64,000 nucleotides of DNA from CBDDFS01 sp965227255 (GCA_965227255.1 CBDDFS010000002.1:496001-560000); one strand, 5' to 3'. Positions 1 through 8,985 are shown, counted from the stretch's first letter. The notes: generated by a model not told the origin, from the sequence alone. Numbers and translations are program-made.

Positions 1-254
1 CCTTTCCCCTTATTGCCGGAGCCGGAACCTTAACCTCTATTCTTTCATTAAGGGCGGAGTTTGAAACACAAAATATTATCGTTGCTATTGTTCTTAATAT
101 ACTCCTGGTATATCTGGTTTTGAAACTCACCAAAAAATTCGAGAACTTTCTGGGAAAGGCTGGCATTGCCATTCTTCAAAAAGTCTTTGGTGTCATCATT
201 CTTGCCATTGCCGTAAAGCTTTTTGCTTCCAATGTTGGTCACCTGATCAACTGA
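1..254 (+). CDS. MarC family integral membrane protein (C-terminal part)
   Basis: Partial gene: the reading frame is already open at the left edge (frame starting at base 3) and ends at a TGA at 252-254, leaving about 84 residues. The visible part begins in a Phe-Pro-Leu-Ile-Ala-Gly-Ala-Gly-Thr segment, followed by two hydrophobic stretches split by a short charged Lys-Leu-Thr-Lys-Lys-Phe-Glu loop. It ends in Asn-Val-Gly-His-Leu-Ile-Asn. The (P)-x-x-AGPGT/AGAGT-like segment and the end are typical of the MarC/YhcE (UPF0056) family of six-spanning inner-membrane proteins, whose transport role is unproven. It lies 22 bp upstream of rnhA on the same strand. The opposite-strand reading frame over it is a shadow. 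Confidence 0.75.
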   Translation, partial: FPLIAGAGTLTSILSLRAEFETQNIIVAIVLNILLVYLVLKLTKKFENFLGKAGIAILQKVFGVIILAIAVKLFASNVGHLIN

Positions 255-276
255 TATTTCCTACATTCGGAACTTC

Positions 277-735
277 ATGAAGATTCGCATCTATACCGAC
301 GGAGCGGCTAAGGGAAATCCCGGGCCTGGAGGATATGGAATTGTCCTTAAATCGGGCAAGCATATGAAAGAAGTTTCTGATGGCTTTCGTTTGACGACAA
401 ATAATCGTATGGAATTGCTTGCCGTTATTGTGGCGTTGGAAATAATCAAGAAACCAAATTCAGATATAGAGGTTTGGTCTGATTCAAAATACGTGGTGGA
501 AGCCGTTGAAAAAGGATGGGTCTTCGGTTGGGAAAAGAAAAACTTCAAAGGAAAAAAGAATGAGGATCTCTGGAAGCGCTTCCTGAAGATTTATCCAAAG
601 CACAAAGTAAAATTTCACTGGATCAAAGGCCATGCCGGTCATCCGGAAAATGAACGTTGTGATGAATTGGCCGTAAAGGCATCTGAATCGTCTAATCTAA
701 AAGTCGATTCCTGGTACGAGGCTAATAAGGAATAA
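277..735 (+). CDS. rnhA: Ribonuclease HI
   Basis: 152 residues, the usual length for bacterial RNase HI. It cleaves the RNA strand of RNA-DNA hybrids (R-loops, primers). The DEDD metal-binding set is readable: Asp8 in the YTDGAAKGNPGPGGYG strand, Glu46 in TNNRMEL, Asp69 in WSDSKYV and Asp129 in NERCDELA. The flexible-loop histidine lies in the KGHAGHPEN segment (His119/His122). A tryptophan- and lysine-rich basic handle (about residues 80-100) is also present, as in Escherichia coli-type enzymes. Start is the ATG at 277. A hairpin follows immediately, before the convergent gene. Confidence 0.96.
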   Translation: MKIRIYTDGAAKGNPGPGGYGIVLKSGKHMKEVSDGFRLTTNNRMELLAVIVALEIIKKPNSDIEVWSDSKYVVEAVEKGWVFGWEKKNFKGKKNEDLWKRFLKIYPKHKVKFHWIKGHAGHPENERCDELAVKASESSNLKVDSWYEANKE

Positions 736-739
736 AGAA

Positions 740-768
740 GCTCGACGCAGTATTTTACTTCGCCGAGC
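740..768. terminator. Probable bidirectional terminator between convergent genes
   Basis: GCTCGACG at 740-747 pairs with CGCCGAGC at 761-768 (one mismatch, 13-nt loop). It sits in the 41-bp gap between the rnhA stop and the stop of the minus-strand gene at 777. It is flanked by A-rich sequence on the left and a short T-tract on the right, so it could act in both directions. Confidence 0.6.
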
Positions 769-776
769 CTTTACAC

Positions 777-2405
777 TTAACCTATTATTTGCTTCAACTC
801 CCTCAAACCATTATCTGGATTATGGACAGTCACATTCATAATGGCTCTGGGACCAAGTCTTCTTCTGTCCATCGCCCGGGTATCTGTAATACCAATATTT
901 CCATCGGGCGTTACAACCCATAACACGCTATGTGACTTAGGATTATATCGAAGAGCATGACCTTCACCCTGATAGATCACGGTATTGCTTTCAAGGTCAA
1001 CCATATACATCTGTGCAATTTCAACATCTGCTCCATACTGATCTTTGAAATCAACATAAGCGACTGTGGCATAAGCGCCATACTGTGGATGATCACAATT
1101 GAACCAACCAACCTGTTGAATACTGAAGTTCCAATAGGTCGGAGCATCTACTGAAGATTTCACTGCACCTTCAATTAGTCTGTTCGTTCTGTTTGATCTG
1201 GCCGGACGGATATAGTTTTTCTGCGTTGTCAACGACAACCTTTCTTCATTTCTCTTCTTCCTTTCTTCTGCTTCTCTTTCATATTCGCTGATTCTTTCCT
1301 GGTTTTTCACCAAATCAATGATTGGCTCTGCAACCAAAAGAACAGTTGTGTCTTCCTTTTCCAAAGAGATAATGTAATCTGAACTTTCTGCATCTTGAAA
1401 AACATCAATGTCTGTCCAGCGCACATAATAAAAAGAAGGATCAAATTTGCATTTATCTGTATTCACCTTAAAGGTGAGGTCACCCACATTAGCAAATTCC
1501 GGTAGTTCATTCTTGGTCATATCGACGGTAAAATAATAATCAGAGGCGGTTTCGGCATAAATTGTATTATTAGGCGATTCAAGGCTATCAGATACAACAT
1601 CCATCTCGTCATTCAATAAACTTCTTTCTTCGTCATAATCGATATAAGGTGTGCCAATTTGTTCAGAATTGGAAGGGCGATAAGTAGTTGGATTCACATA
1701 ATCTTCCTCCGATAATTGTGCTCTGTCCACATAATCCCACTGATCTTCTTCTTCATTCAGGATGTATTCATTGAATTTCGGATCGTCATTCCATGAAACC
1801 AAACTCACATCCACCTTTTTTCCATTTTTTATCTGAAGAGCTTTGCCATCTTTAAAGGCTCTGAACTCAAACATTCCAGCTGATTCCAATTGAGTATTGC
1901 CTTCTTCCGTTTTTGTTGTCATCGGAACACCGGCAGAGAAAATTTCAAAAGGATTGTGGAATTCTCGGAACCACACTTCAACATCCTCAGTCACATCCAT
2001 TCCATTCTCATCTACGAATGCATTCTCTGGAATACGAATGATGCTGCCTCTTTTACTAAGCAATTCAACATCACCATTCTCCGGAATTTCATAGATCTCA
2101 TAAGGAACATCATATTGTTCAAAGGGAGCGTCCTGCTTGAATAATGGCAGCTCAGAGCTTTGTTCTGTCTGAGCGATTTTAACGTCGTCTTTTTTATCCT
2201 TTTTCCTGAACAACCAGGTTAAGGATGCCACCACAACCACGACAGCCACAATGGCTACTACCCAATTCATTCCACCTCCGGCATTTCCACCTCCGGATGT
2301 TGGACTTCCTTCGTAGCCCTCCATGACTTTGTCAAAATCTTTGTAGTCCCGGGCTTTTTTAGGATCGAAATCCTGTGCTTTTATCTTAATTTCTTTCTTT
2401 TTCAT
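777..2405 (-). CDS. Single-pass membrane protein coupled to an ECF sigma factor (candidate anti-sigma or sigma-partner)
   Basis: 542 residues. I do not recognise a named family. About 46 N-terminal residues are charged and then Gly-rich (SGGGNAGGGMNW). One hydrophobic segment follows (about 47-66, rich in Val/Ala, followed by RKKDKKDD), so the short N-terminus should be cytoplasmic if the positive-inside rule applies loosely; the RKK cluster makes this orientation uncertain. The remaining approx. 470 residues form an acidic domain with an ENGDVELLSKRGSIIRIPENAF-type beta-rich start (shown here only in part), which resembles secreted Bacteroidota surface domains. Its ATG overlaps the stop of the sigma gene (ATGA, 4 bp), so the two are translationally coupled. 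That arrangement is typical of a sigma/anti-sigma pair, but no FecR or zinc-ZAS motif is visible. Function is therefore inference from position. Confidence 0.6.
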   Translation of the reverse strand: MKKKEIKIKAQDFDPKKARDYKDFDKVMEGYEGSPTSGGGNAGGGMNWVVAIVAVVVVVASLTWLFRKKDKKDDVKIAQTEQSSELPLFKQDAPFEQYDVPYEIYEIPENGDVELLSKRGSIIRIPENAFVDENGMDVTEDVEVWFREFHNPFEIFSAGVPMTTKTEEGNTQLESAGMFEFRAFKDGKALQIKNGKKVDVSLVSWNDDPKFNEYILNEEEDQWDYVDRAQLSEEDYVNPTTYRPSNSEQIGTPYIDYDEERSLLNDEMDVVSDSLESPNNTIYAETASDYYFTVDMTKNELPEFANVGDLTFKVNTDKCKFDPSFYYVRWTDIDVFQDAESSDYIISLEKEDTTVLLVAEPIIDLVKNQERISEYEREAEERKKRNEERLSLTTQKNYIRPARSNRTNRLIEGAVKSSVDAPTYWNFSIQQVGWFNCDHPQYGAYATVAYVDFKDQYGADVEIAQMYMVDLESNTVIYQGEGHALRYNPKSHSVLWVVTPDGNIGITDTRAMDRRRLGPRAIMNVTVHNPDNGLRELKQIIG

Positions 2406-2944
2406 GACTTCAGTTCTTTAATAGATTCCATAAATAAGGACCGAAGTTTTTCCATAGCCCTGTGCAATCGGATGCGAGCATTTCCTGCACTTATGTCCAG
2501 GATCTCGCATATCTCGTCGTGTGATCGACCTTCGAAATACTTGAGTTCAATGAGGTTGAGATCTGCCGGTTTAAGTTTATTCAGCACCCGGCCAATTGAT
2601 AGTTTCAGATCATCATCTCCTTCATACTCCGGAGGAAGAATGGCCTTGATTCGATTTTCATCGATTCGAACCGTTCTGTCTCTGGCCATTTTCCGAAAAT
2701 GATCATTGACCTCATTGAAAGCAATGGTGAATAACCAGGAAGAAAAGGCTTTCTTTTTGTCTCGGTATTTATTTAGGTTTTGCATGGCCTTAATGAAGAC
2801 TCTCGATGTGAGGTCACCTGCCATATCATAATCCCCTGAGCGCTGATAACAAAATTTGAAAACGTCGTCGTAATATCGATCATACAGGACTTCAAATTTC
2901 TTTATGTCCTGCTGAGCATCTCTTATTTCCTGTAATTCGTTCAC
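2402..2944 (-). CDS. RNA polymerase ECF-type sigma factor
   Basis: 180 residues, typical ECF (sigma-70 family group 4) size. Region 2 covers about residues 18-90, with YDRYYDDVFKFCYQRSGDYDMAGDLTSRVF-like helices and the WLFTIAFNEVNDHFRK segment. Region 4 covers about 120-175, with LNLIELKYFEGRSHDEICEILDISAGNARIRLHRA forming the helix-turn-helix. It should direct core RNA polymerase to extracytoplasmic-stress-type promoters. It is followed with a 4-bp overlap by the membrane protein at 777-2405 and preceded, 54 bp away, by a secreted LRR protein on the same strand, so it is probably activated by a surface signal relayed through the membrane protein. Confidence 0.93.
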   Translation of the reverse strand: MNELQEIRDAQQDIKKFEVLYDRYYDDVFKFCYQRSGDYDMAGDLTSRVFIKAMQNLNKYRDKKKAFSSWLFTIAFNEVNDHFRKMARDRTVRIDENRIKAILPPEYEGDDDLKLSIGRVLNKLKPADLNLIELKYFEGRSHDEICEILDISAGNARIRLHRAMEKLRSLFMESIKELKS

Positions 2945-2998
2945 TTTCTATGGATTTAACTTCTGCCTATATAACGCTGAAGTTCCAAAACGTTACAA

Positions 2999-5071
2999 CT
3001 AAAATTCAATGCGGTCCCAGAAAAGACCGATATGGGAAAGTTTATGATCGTAGATCTCCAGTTCAAGGGTATCTATTTCCTTTTGAGATAATTCAAACTT
3101 CCGATACGAAGAGGGCTTAACTACACCCATGTCACCATTTCTCAATTCGGCAATTACCGCGATGTCACGATGATTCATTCCTTTGATCAGTATGTTCATA
3201 TCCTGACCCAGTCCACCTTCTAGTACGGTTATCGTTTTTTCTTGTTTGTCGATAACGGCGTACGATTTGGCCGGCAATCGATCATTCTTTTCATCCGTAA
3301 ATATGATATCCCTTGAACTTCCGAGCTCATGTCTGTAAAGAAGGTCGCTATAAGACACTTCTATGTATCCACCCAGTTGCAGACTTTTGACAAGGTTCTC
3401 CATGGAAATATTGGCATTGTCCATGGCTCTTTTTTCATTGGCGACGACCTTGTCATAATAGGAAAGCCATTCCTCTCTGGTCATCTCCTTTTCTTCATCC
3501 GAGAAATACAATTTCGCGAAATCCCGCCATGCGAGTTCGGTGGTCTTCAGATATTGTTTGTCGTATTGGGCCTTACCCTGAAGCAATTTTTTATGAAATC
3601 GCTTTTTTCGACTGTCCAGATTCCTCATATAGCGAACATATCTTTTGGTATAGGTCTCCTGTGCTTTTTCAAGTGTATAATTTTTGTTTTTATACCTCAT
3701 ATAGACAGAAAATTCTTCAAAGCCTTCCAAAGTTTTAAGCTCTAATATGAACTTTGAGTCACCTTCGTCATAATAGATTCGGAAGTCGGTGTAAAATTTA
3801 TCCTTCACGAATTTTTTCTTGAATTCTTTCTTTTCGTAACCATCCAGTGAAACGAAAACCATATTCCGAAATGCGTTCAGTTCCTTGTTGTAACGATTGA
3901 TGTACCGGCGCATAGCAGAATTGGATGCATAACCCCAGAACCAATGATGAGTTATGACTGCAAATTCAAACCACAGTTCTCCTTTGATCGGCTTATGGGT
4001 GACTTCTAGAGCAAGATTCTCATATGTTCTGCCCGGTAGAATTGGCCTCACGTTCTCGTATTTCGAACTCTTATATCTTCCTTCGAAGGAAGTAGTATCG
4101 AAGGTGTATTTGAACTTACCATGTCCAAAGACTTCGGGGTAATACAAGTAGGAATTTGACAATATTTTCGTGCCTGATGCGGAGGTAGTCAGTTGTCCAT
4201 ATTCCTCTCCTCCCTTTTCTGCATCTTCCAGCGCTTTCAATAAACTATCCTCTTCAACAACAACCGTCGTATCGAGATCAGCGAAATGGAAAATGGCCTT
4301 GGAGTGTAAATCCTGAATTTCTCTTACATCATAGGCATTCAAACCTTCACCATCCAGATAAACATCCTTTATTAACCTCATGCCCAGATTTTTCAGACTC
4401 ATTTTCATATCGATGATGATGTTGTCGGAAATATCCAGATACTGCAGATTCCTGAGGGGATTGGGTCGAACCTGAGGAAATTCTACCATGCCGTTATCAC
4501 TGATGTCGAGGTGCTGAAGTCGATTGTAGAAAGAAATGGAGGATGGCAAAAGTGAGGCATCATTTCGAGTCCAGGTCAACTTAGTAAGTCTGCTTAAACT
4601 GTTTAAGACAGCAAGATTGTCGGTCAATTCAAGATCTTCATTTCCGCTGCAATTCAGTGATGACAGATTCTCAAACCTTGTCAGAGTGACAGGCAGTGCC
4701 TCCAATTCATTGTCTATCAGATTCAGTTCCTGCAGTGCGTCTTCATTCTTTATTTTTTTCAGTGCTTTTTTGAAGTCCAGGTTTGGACTTTCCGCAATGG
4801 TGATACTTACATTTCTTGACGCGTCAAATGAAGGTATGTTCTTATAGTTGTTTAAATGATACAGGTGCAATTCTGAAAGTCGACTGAAGGAAGAGAGATT
4901 CTCCAAAACCTTTTTGCAATCGGAACTGCCGCAATCGACATAGATCTTATCATGAGAACTTGGATTAACAGATAAGTCCTCCCAATTTGAGAATTCAATC
5001 TCATCTTGTGCTTTTGCCGAAAATGCGAAAGCCAGTAGAAAGAGAAATAAAATGGATCTGCCTTTTACCAT
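2999..5071 (-). CDS. Secreted leucine-rich-repeat protein
   Basis: 690 residues with a clear Sec signal peptide (MVKGRSILFLFLLAFAFSAKAQ). Residues about 60-250 hold several leucine-rich repeats (LQELNLIDNELEALP, LSSLNCSGNEDLELTDN, LQHLDISDNGMVEFP, LQYLDISDNII). The remaining approx. 430 residues are charged, Tyr- and Lys-rich, with no domain I recognise. A coiled-coil-like basic segment (about 440-510) separates a beta-rich middle from a beta-rich end. There is no T9SS C-terminal signal at the end, so periplasmic or outer-membrane location is inferred only from the signal peptide. It lies immediately upstream of the ECF sigma gene; a role as sensor or target of that system is possible but unproven. 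Confidence 0.75.
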   Translation of the reverse strand: MVKGRSILFLFLLAFAFSAKAQDEIEFSNWEDLSVNPSSHDKIYVDCGSSDCKKVLENLSSFSRLSELHLYHLNNYKNIPSFDASRNVSITIAESPNLDFKKALKKIKNEDALQELNLIDNELEALPVTLTRFENLSSLNCSGNEDLELTDNLAVLNSLSRLTKLTWTRNDASLLPSSISFYNRLQHLDISDNGMVEFPQVRPNPLRNLQYLDISDNIIIDMKMSLKNLGMRLIKDVYLDGEGLNAYDVREIQDLHSKAIFHFADLDTTVVVEEDSLLKALEDAEKGGEEYGQLTTSASGTKILSNSYLYYPEVFGHGKFKYTFDTTSFEGRYKSSKYENVRPILPGRTYENLALEVTHKPIKGELWFEFAVITHHWFWGYASNSAMRRYINRYNKELNAFRNMVFVSLDGYEKKEFKKKFVKDKFYTDFRIYYDEGDSKFILELKTLEGFEEFSVYMRYKNKNYTLEKAQETYTKRYVRYMRNLDSRKKRFHKKLLQGKAQYDKQYLKTTELAWRDFAKLYFSDEEKEMTREEWLSYYDKVVANEKRAMDNANISMENLVKSLQLGGYIEVSYSDLLYRHELGSSRDIIFTDEKNDRLPAKSYAVIDKQEKTITVLEGGLGQDMNILIKGMNHRDIAVIAELRNGDMGVVKPSSYRKFELSQKEIDTLELEIYDHKLSHIGLFWDRIEF

Positions 5072-5247
5072 GATCTTTTTACACGATAACGTTGGAATTG
5101 ATTTTTGTTACATTCTAACGTTCGGTGAATATATTTAATTATCCGAAATACATTCTTTGGAAATAATAGAGTGTGAGTAGTATTGATACGCATTCACAGA
5201 CCTATGCAAGCTGAATCTTTCCTATTTTTATCGCCCAATCCGAAGCG

Positions 5248-6789
5248 ATGAAAGACAAATTTGACATTCTTAATGAAAAACTCGAGGAATCTCAGAAGGG
5301 AGGAGGCGAGAAAAGAATCCAGGCTCAGCACGACAAAGGAAAATTAACAGCGAGGGAAAGAATACATTTTCTACTTGACGAAGGCTCCTTTGAAGAGATC
5401 GGCGCACTGGTTACTCACCGTTCGAACAACTTTGGTCTTGACAAACAGAAATTTCTGGGAGATGGAGTGGTTACAGGTTATGGCACTGTGAACGGTCGAC
5501 TGATCTATGTTTTCGCTCAGGATTTCACCGTAATGGGTGGTTCACTTGCTGAAGCTCATGCTGAAAAGATCTGTAAGGTTATGGACCTTGCCATGAAGAA
5601 TGGCGCTCCGGTAATTGGTCTGAATGATTCAGGTGGAGCCAGAATTCAAGAAGGCGTTGTTTCCCTTGGTGGATATGCTGACATCTTTTACAGGAATACA
5701 AGATCCAGTGGTGTGATACCTCAAATATCAGCTGTGATGGGACCATGCGCAGGTGGAGCAGTTTATTCTCCGGCACTGACCGATTTCATTATGATGGTGG
5801 AAAAAACATCTTATATGTTCGTCACCGGACCAAATGTTGTGAAGACGGTAACCCACGAAGAAGTTTCAAGTGAAGATCTGGGAGGAGCAAGCACGCACGC
5901 GTCGAAATCAGGAGTGACCCATTTTACCTATGCAAATGAAATTGAATGTATCAATGGAATAAAGGATCTACTCTCATACATCCCTCAAAACTGTGAAGAA
6001 GACCCTCCGCAACTTGATTATGAAGGTGGGGATGAATCGAGAGAAAAACTAAACGACATCATTCCGGATAATCCAAATCAACCTTACGATATAAAAGATG
6101 TCATCAATAATACCATTGATGAAGGAACTTTCCATGAGGTGCACAAGGACTTTGCTGAGAACATCGTGGTTGGTTTTGCAAGATTGGGAGGAAAAAGTAT
6201 TGGTATTGTGGCAAATCAACCTGCCTTTCTTGCCGGTGTATTAGACATACAATCTTCAACAAAAGGAGCGCGTTTTGTGAGATTCTGTGACTCATTCAAC
6301 ATTCCGTTGCTTGTATTTGAAGATGTACCCGGTTTCCTTCCCGGCACTGATCAGGAATGGAATGCCATCATAACCAATGGAGCGAAATTGCTCTATGCTT
6401 TCAGCGAAGCTACTGTTCCAAGAATTACAGTGATCACAAGAAAGGCATACGGAGGAGCCTATGATGTGATGAATTCAAAACATATCGGTGCTGACATGAA
6501 TTATGCCTGGCCGAGTGCAGAGATTGCTGTGATGGGAGCCAAAGGTGCTGCCGAAATTATCTTCCGAAAGGATATTAAGGAAGCTAAAGACCCCGAAGCC
6601 AAGTGGAAGGAAAAAGAAGCAGAATATGCTGAATTGTTTGCACATCCATACAACGCTGCGGCCAGAGGTTATATCGACGAGGTTATCCGGCCTGACCAGA
6701 CAAGGGAAAAACTGATCAGAGCTTTCGAAATGCTTAAGAACAAGGTTGATCATTTACCAAAAAAGAAACACGGAAACATTCCACTTTAA
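5248..6789 (+). CDS. pccB: Acyl-CoA carboxylase carboxyltransferase (beta) subunit, propionyl/methylmalonyl-CoA type
   Basis: 513 residues, full length for the carboxyltransferase family that moves CO2 from carboxybiotin to an acyl-CoA. Landmarks: the N-terminal KGGGEKRIQAQHDKGKLTARERI start, the first crotonase-like half with LNDSGGARIQEGV and the oxyanion GPCAGGAVYSPA loop, and the second half with GVLDIQSSTKGARFVRFCD, VPGFLPGTDQEW and RKAYGGAYDVM. The family includes propionyl-CoA carboxylase beta and methylmalonyl-CoA decarboxylase alpha; the partner biotin subunit is not in this window, so the exact substrate is undetermined. Odd-chain and branched-chain catabolism fits a Bacteroidota heterotroph. 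A weak TAnnTTTA element lies at 5223-5230 before the ATG. Confidence 0.93.
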   Translation: MKDKFDILNEKLEESQKGGGEKRIQAQHDKGKLTARERIHFLLDEGSFEEIGALVTHRSNNFGLDKQKFLGDGVVTGYGTVNGRLIYVFAQDFTVMGGSLAEAHAEKICKVMDLAMKNGAPVIGLNDSGGARIQEGVVSLGGYADIFYRNTRSSGVIPQISAVMGPCAGGAVYSPALTDFIMMVEKTSYMFVTGPNVVKTVTHEEVSSEDLGGASTHASKSGVTHFTYANEIECINGIKDLLSYIPQNCEEDPPQLDYEGGDESREKLNDIIPDNPNQPYDIKDVINNTIDEGTFHEVHKDFAENIVVGFARLGGKSIGIVANQPAFLAGVLDIQSSTKGARFVRFCDSFNIPLLVFEDVPGFLPGTDQEWNAIITNGAKLLYAFSEATVPRITVITRKAYGGAYDVMNSKHIGADMNYAWPSAEIAVMGAKGAAEIIFRKDIKEAKDPEAKWKEKEAEYAELFAHPYNAAARGYIDEVIRPDQTREKLIRAFEMLKNKVDHLPKKKHGNIPL

Positions 6790-6799
6790 ATTTCTCATT

Positions 6800-7441
6800 A
6801 TGAAAACAAGAACACTATTAGTCCTTTCCTTGATTGCAACAATCAGTATGGCCTTTATCCTGAAACCGGGTGAAGAAGTAAAGACTTTGGAAATAGGTCA
6901 AAAAGCACCGCTTACCAATTTAAAAATGAAAGACATTTCTGGTGATGAGGTAAGTCTTAGCGATAAAATGGGCGACAATGGTTTACTCGTTATTTTCAGT
7001 TGTAATACCTGCCCTTTCGTTGTAGGAAGAGAAAACAGTGAAGGTTGGGAAGGCAGATACAATGATGTTTCAACCAAGGCCGATGAAAATAAGATTGGCA
7101 TGATCCTGGTCAATTCGAATGAAGCGAAAAGAGAAAAGGGAGACTCGTATGATGACATGGTTCAAAGAGCCAAGGACAACAGATACCTTATGGCTTATGC
7201 TCTCGACAAGAATCATGAACTGGCTGATGCTTTTGGTGCGAGAACAACACCTCATGTATATCTCTTCAATGATAAATTCGAATTGGTTTACAAAGGTGCC
7301 ATTGATGATAATAACGATTCGTATTCTGAGGTTAAGGAACATTGGCTGAATGATGCCATGGCCAACTTATCTGAGGGAAAGAAGATCGATCCTGAGAAAA
7401 CCAGGAATATTGGTTGTAGCATTAAAAGGGTAAGTAAATAG
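6800..7441 (+). CDS. Secreted thioredoxin-like (peroxiredoxin/TlpA-fold) protein
   Basis: 213 residues from the ATG at 6800. An in-frame ATG at 6746 would overlap the preceding gene and add a leader before an obvious signal peptide (MKTRTLLVLSLIATISMAF), so I reject it. The fold is redoxin-like: FSCNTCPFVV supplies a Cys68-x-x-Cys71 pair in the position of the thioredoxin active site. A later cis-proline segment GARTTPHVYLF and the terminal strand LVYKGAIDD follow. It is probably a periplasmic or membrane-anchored thiol reductase or alkyl-hydroperoxide-type enzyme. The CNTCP motif is characteristic of a widespread uncharacterised redoxin subgroup. It lies 10 bp downstream of the carboxyltransferase and one base before purD. 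Confidence 0.85.
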   Translation: MKTRTLLVLSLIATISMAFILKPGEEVKTLEIGQKAPLTNLKMKDISGDEVSLSDKMGDNGLLVIFSCNTCPFVVGRENSEGWEGRYNDVSTKADENKIGMILVNSNEAKREKGDSYDDMVQRAKDNRYLMAYALDKNHELADAFGARTTPHVYLFNDKFELVYKGAIDDNNDSYSEVKEHWLNDAMANLSEGKKIDPEKTRNIGCSIKRVSK

Positions 7442-7442
7442 A

Positions 7443-8711
7443 ATGAATGTATTAGTCCTCGGTTCCGGAGGAAGGGAACATGCCCTGAGCTGGAAAATTG
7501 CACAAAGTCCGCTCGTCAATCAATTATACATCGCCCCGGGAAATGCCGGCACATCTGAAGAGGGAATAAACCTTGAGATCGGTGTCAATGATTTTGAGGG
7601 AATCAAGCAAGCCATTATTGAGCATGCAATTACATTGCTCATCATCGGACCGGAAGACCCACTTGTAAAAGGTATTCGCGCATACCTTGAAAATTCACCG
7701 CAGTTGAGGAATCTTCTGATCATTGGTCCATCGGAAGAAGGCGCCATGCTGGAGGGAAGCAAAGATTATGCGAAACGTTTCATGTTCAAGCATAACATCC
7801 CTACAGCTCAATACAAGACTTTTCGAAAAGGTGATATTGAAGCATCGAAGGAATTTCTTAAGACCCTGTCTCCTCCTTATGTATTGAAAGCAGATGGACT
7901 GGCAGCCGGAAAAGGTGTTTTGATTCTGGATGAACTTGAGGATGCTGAAAAAGAAATGGAACTAATGCTCGATGGAAAGTTCGGGGATGCAAGCAGCAGT
8001 GTAGTCATTGAAGAATTTCTCGATGGTATTGAAATGTCGGCATTTGTTCTAACTGACGGAAAAGATTACATCCTTCTTCCGGAAGCCAAAGACTATAAAA
8101 GAATTGGAGAAGGTGATACCGGATTGAATACCGGTGGAATGGGAGCCATTTCTCCGGTGCCATTTGCACAAGGAGAATTCATGACCAAGGTTGAAGAAAA
8201 AGTCATAAAACCTACTATCGAAGGATTGAGGAGTGAAGGAATCGATTACAAAGGATTCATATTTTTCGGACTGATCAATGTTAAAGGTGACCCTTTTGTT
8301 ATTGAATACAATGTGAGGATGGGCGACCCTGAAACTGAAGTTGTTATTCCCAGGGTAAAAAGTGATCTCTTACCTATTTTCATTGCCTGCGCAAAAGGAG
8401 AATTGAACGGAATGAGTATCGAGGCAGATGAAAGAGCAGCCACAACTGTTATGCTTGTTTCCGGTGGATATCCTGAATCATATGAAAAAGGAAAGACGAT
8501 AACCGGACTAGATACTCCTACAGAGTCTGTTGTTTTTCATGCCGGCACAACACAGCAAAGTGGGAATGTAATCACCAGCGGAGGAAGGGTTTTGAGCATA
8601 ACATCCTATGGAGAGAATATCCAAAAGGCACTCAATAATTCATATGAATTAGCCGAGAAGATCGACTTCGATAAGAAATACTTCAGGAGAGATCTGGGTT
8701 TCGACCTGTGA
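7443..8711 (+). CDS. purD: Phosphoribosylamine--glycine ligase (GAR synthetase)
   Basis: 422 residues, full length for PurD, which joins glycine to 5-phosphoribosylamine with ATP in step two of purine synthesis. It starts MNVLVLGSGGREHALSWKI (N-domain phosphate loop) and continues with AKRFMFKHNIPTA, the ATP-grasp segments VLKADGLAAGKGVLI and VIEEFLDGIEMSAF, the signature NTGGMGAISPVP (about residues 223-236), and EYNVRMGDPETEVV with the metal-binding Glu/Asn pair. It begins one base after the preceding stop codon. purQ lies 1.3 kb downstream, so two purine genes share this neighbourhood. Confidence 0.96.
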   Translation: MNVLVLGSGGREHALSWKIAQSPLVNQLYIAPGNAGTSEEGINLEIGVNDFEGIKQAIIEHAITLLIIGPEDPLVKGIRAYLENSPQLRNLLIIGPSEEGAMLEGSKDYAKRFMFKHNIPTAQYKTFRKGDIEASKEFLKTLSPPYVLKADGLAAGKGVLILDELEDAEKEMELMLDGKFGDASSSVVIEEFLDGIEMSAFVLTDGKDYILLPEAKDYKRIGEGDTGLNTGGMGAISPVPFAQGEFMTKVEEKVIKPTIEGLRSEGIDYKGFIFFGLINVKGDPFVIEYNVRMGDPETEVVIPRVKSDLLPIFIACAKGELNGMSIEADERAATTVMLVSGGYPESYEKGKTITGLDTPTESVVFHAGTTQQSGNVITSGGRVLSITSYGENIQKALNNSYELAEKIDFDKKYFRRDLGFDL

Positions 8712-8712
8712 T

Positions 8713-8901
8713 CTATTCCAGGGTTCCGTTTTCCCTGGCTTCTCTGTTAAGATCCTTTTGCCATTTAAGCCAGTAGATTATTCCGGCGAACATCGCAACG
8801 GCGTATAGATAGTTTGGCCAGTTGTCCAACATAGGAAGAACTTTGAAGGTCCATGTGAAGAAATCTCCTAAACCGTAGATAATTTCGTTGTAAGTAGACA
8901 T
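8713..8901 (-). CDS. Small conserved membrane protein (DUF6341-like)
   Basis: 62 residues with one hydrophobic span (WPNYLYAVAMFAGIIYWLKW, about 30-50) followed by a charged tail. In flavobacteria a protein of this size and layout usually lies between purD and a multi-spanning membrane protein, as here; I recall it as DUF6341, not verified. It is convergent with purD (one base between stops). Its start is the ATG at 8899-8901, and a TATTTTTG element reads leftwards at 8928-8935 as a candidate -7 promoter box. No function is known. Confidence 0.65.
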   Translation of the reverse strand: MSTYNEIIYGLGDFFTWTFKVLPMLDNWPNYLYAVAMFAGIIYWLKWQKDLNREARENGTLE

Positions 8902-8927
8902 AAGGAATTAATTGATACTTTCAGGGG

Positions 8928-8935
8928 CAAAAATA
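8928..8935 (-). promoter_or_regulatory. Bacteroidota-type -7 promoter element (minus strand)
   Basis: On the minus strand this reads TATTTTTG, an exact match to the Bacteroidota -7 consensus TAnnTTTG, 27 bp upstream of the start of the 62-residue gene. A matching -33 TTG at standard spacing is not evident. Confidence 0.45.
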
Positions 8936-8985
8936 GAAAATATTTCATCCGAAGAATTGAAAAATTCAAAATGCATTCAGAATAA

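Noticed and set aside
48..242. Minus-strand 64-residue frame at the left edge.
   Set aside because: It is antisense to the MarC-family frame, which has a recognisable family sequence.
777..2405. FecR-type anti-sigma factor.
   Set aside because: No FecR domain motifs are visible; kept as an unassigned sigma partner.
6746..6799. Upstream start for the thioredoxin-like gene.
   Set aside because: It overlaps the carboxyltransferase and would bury the signal peptide.
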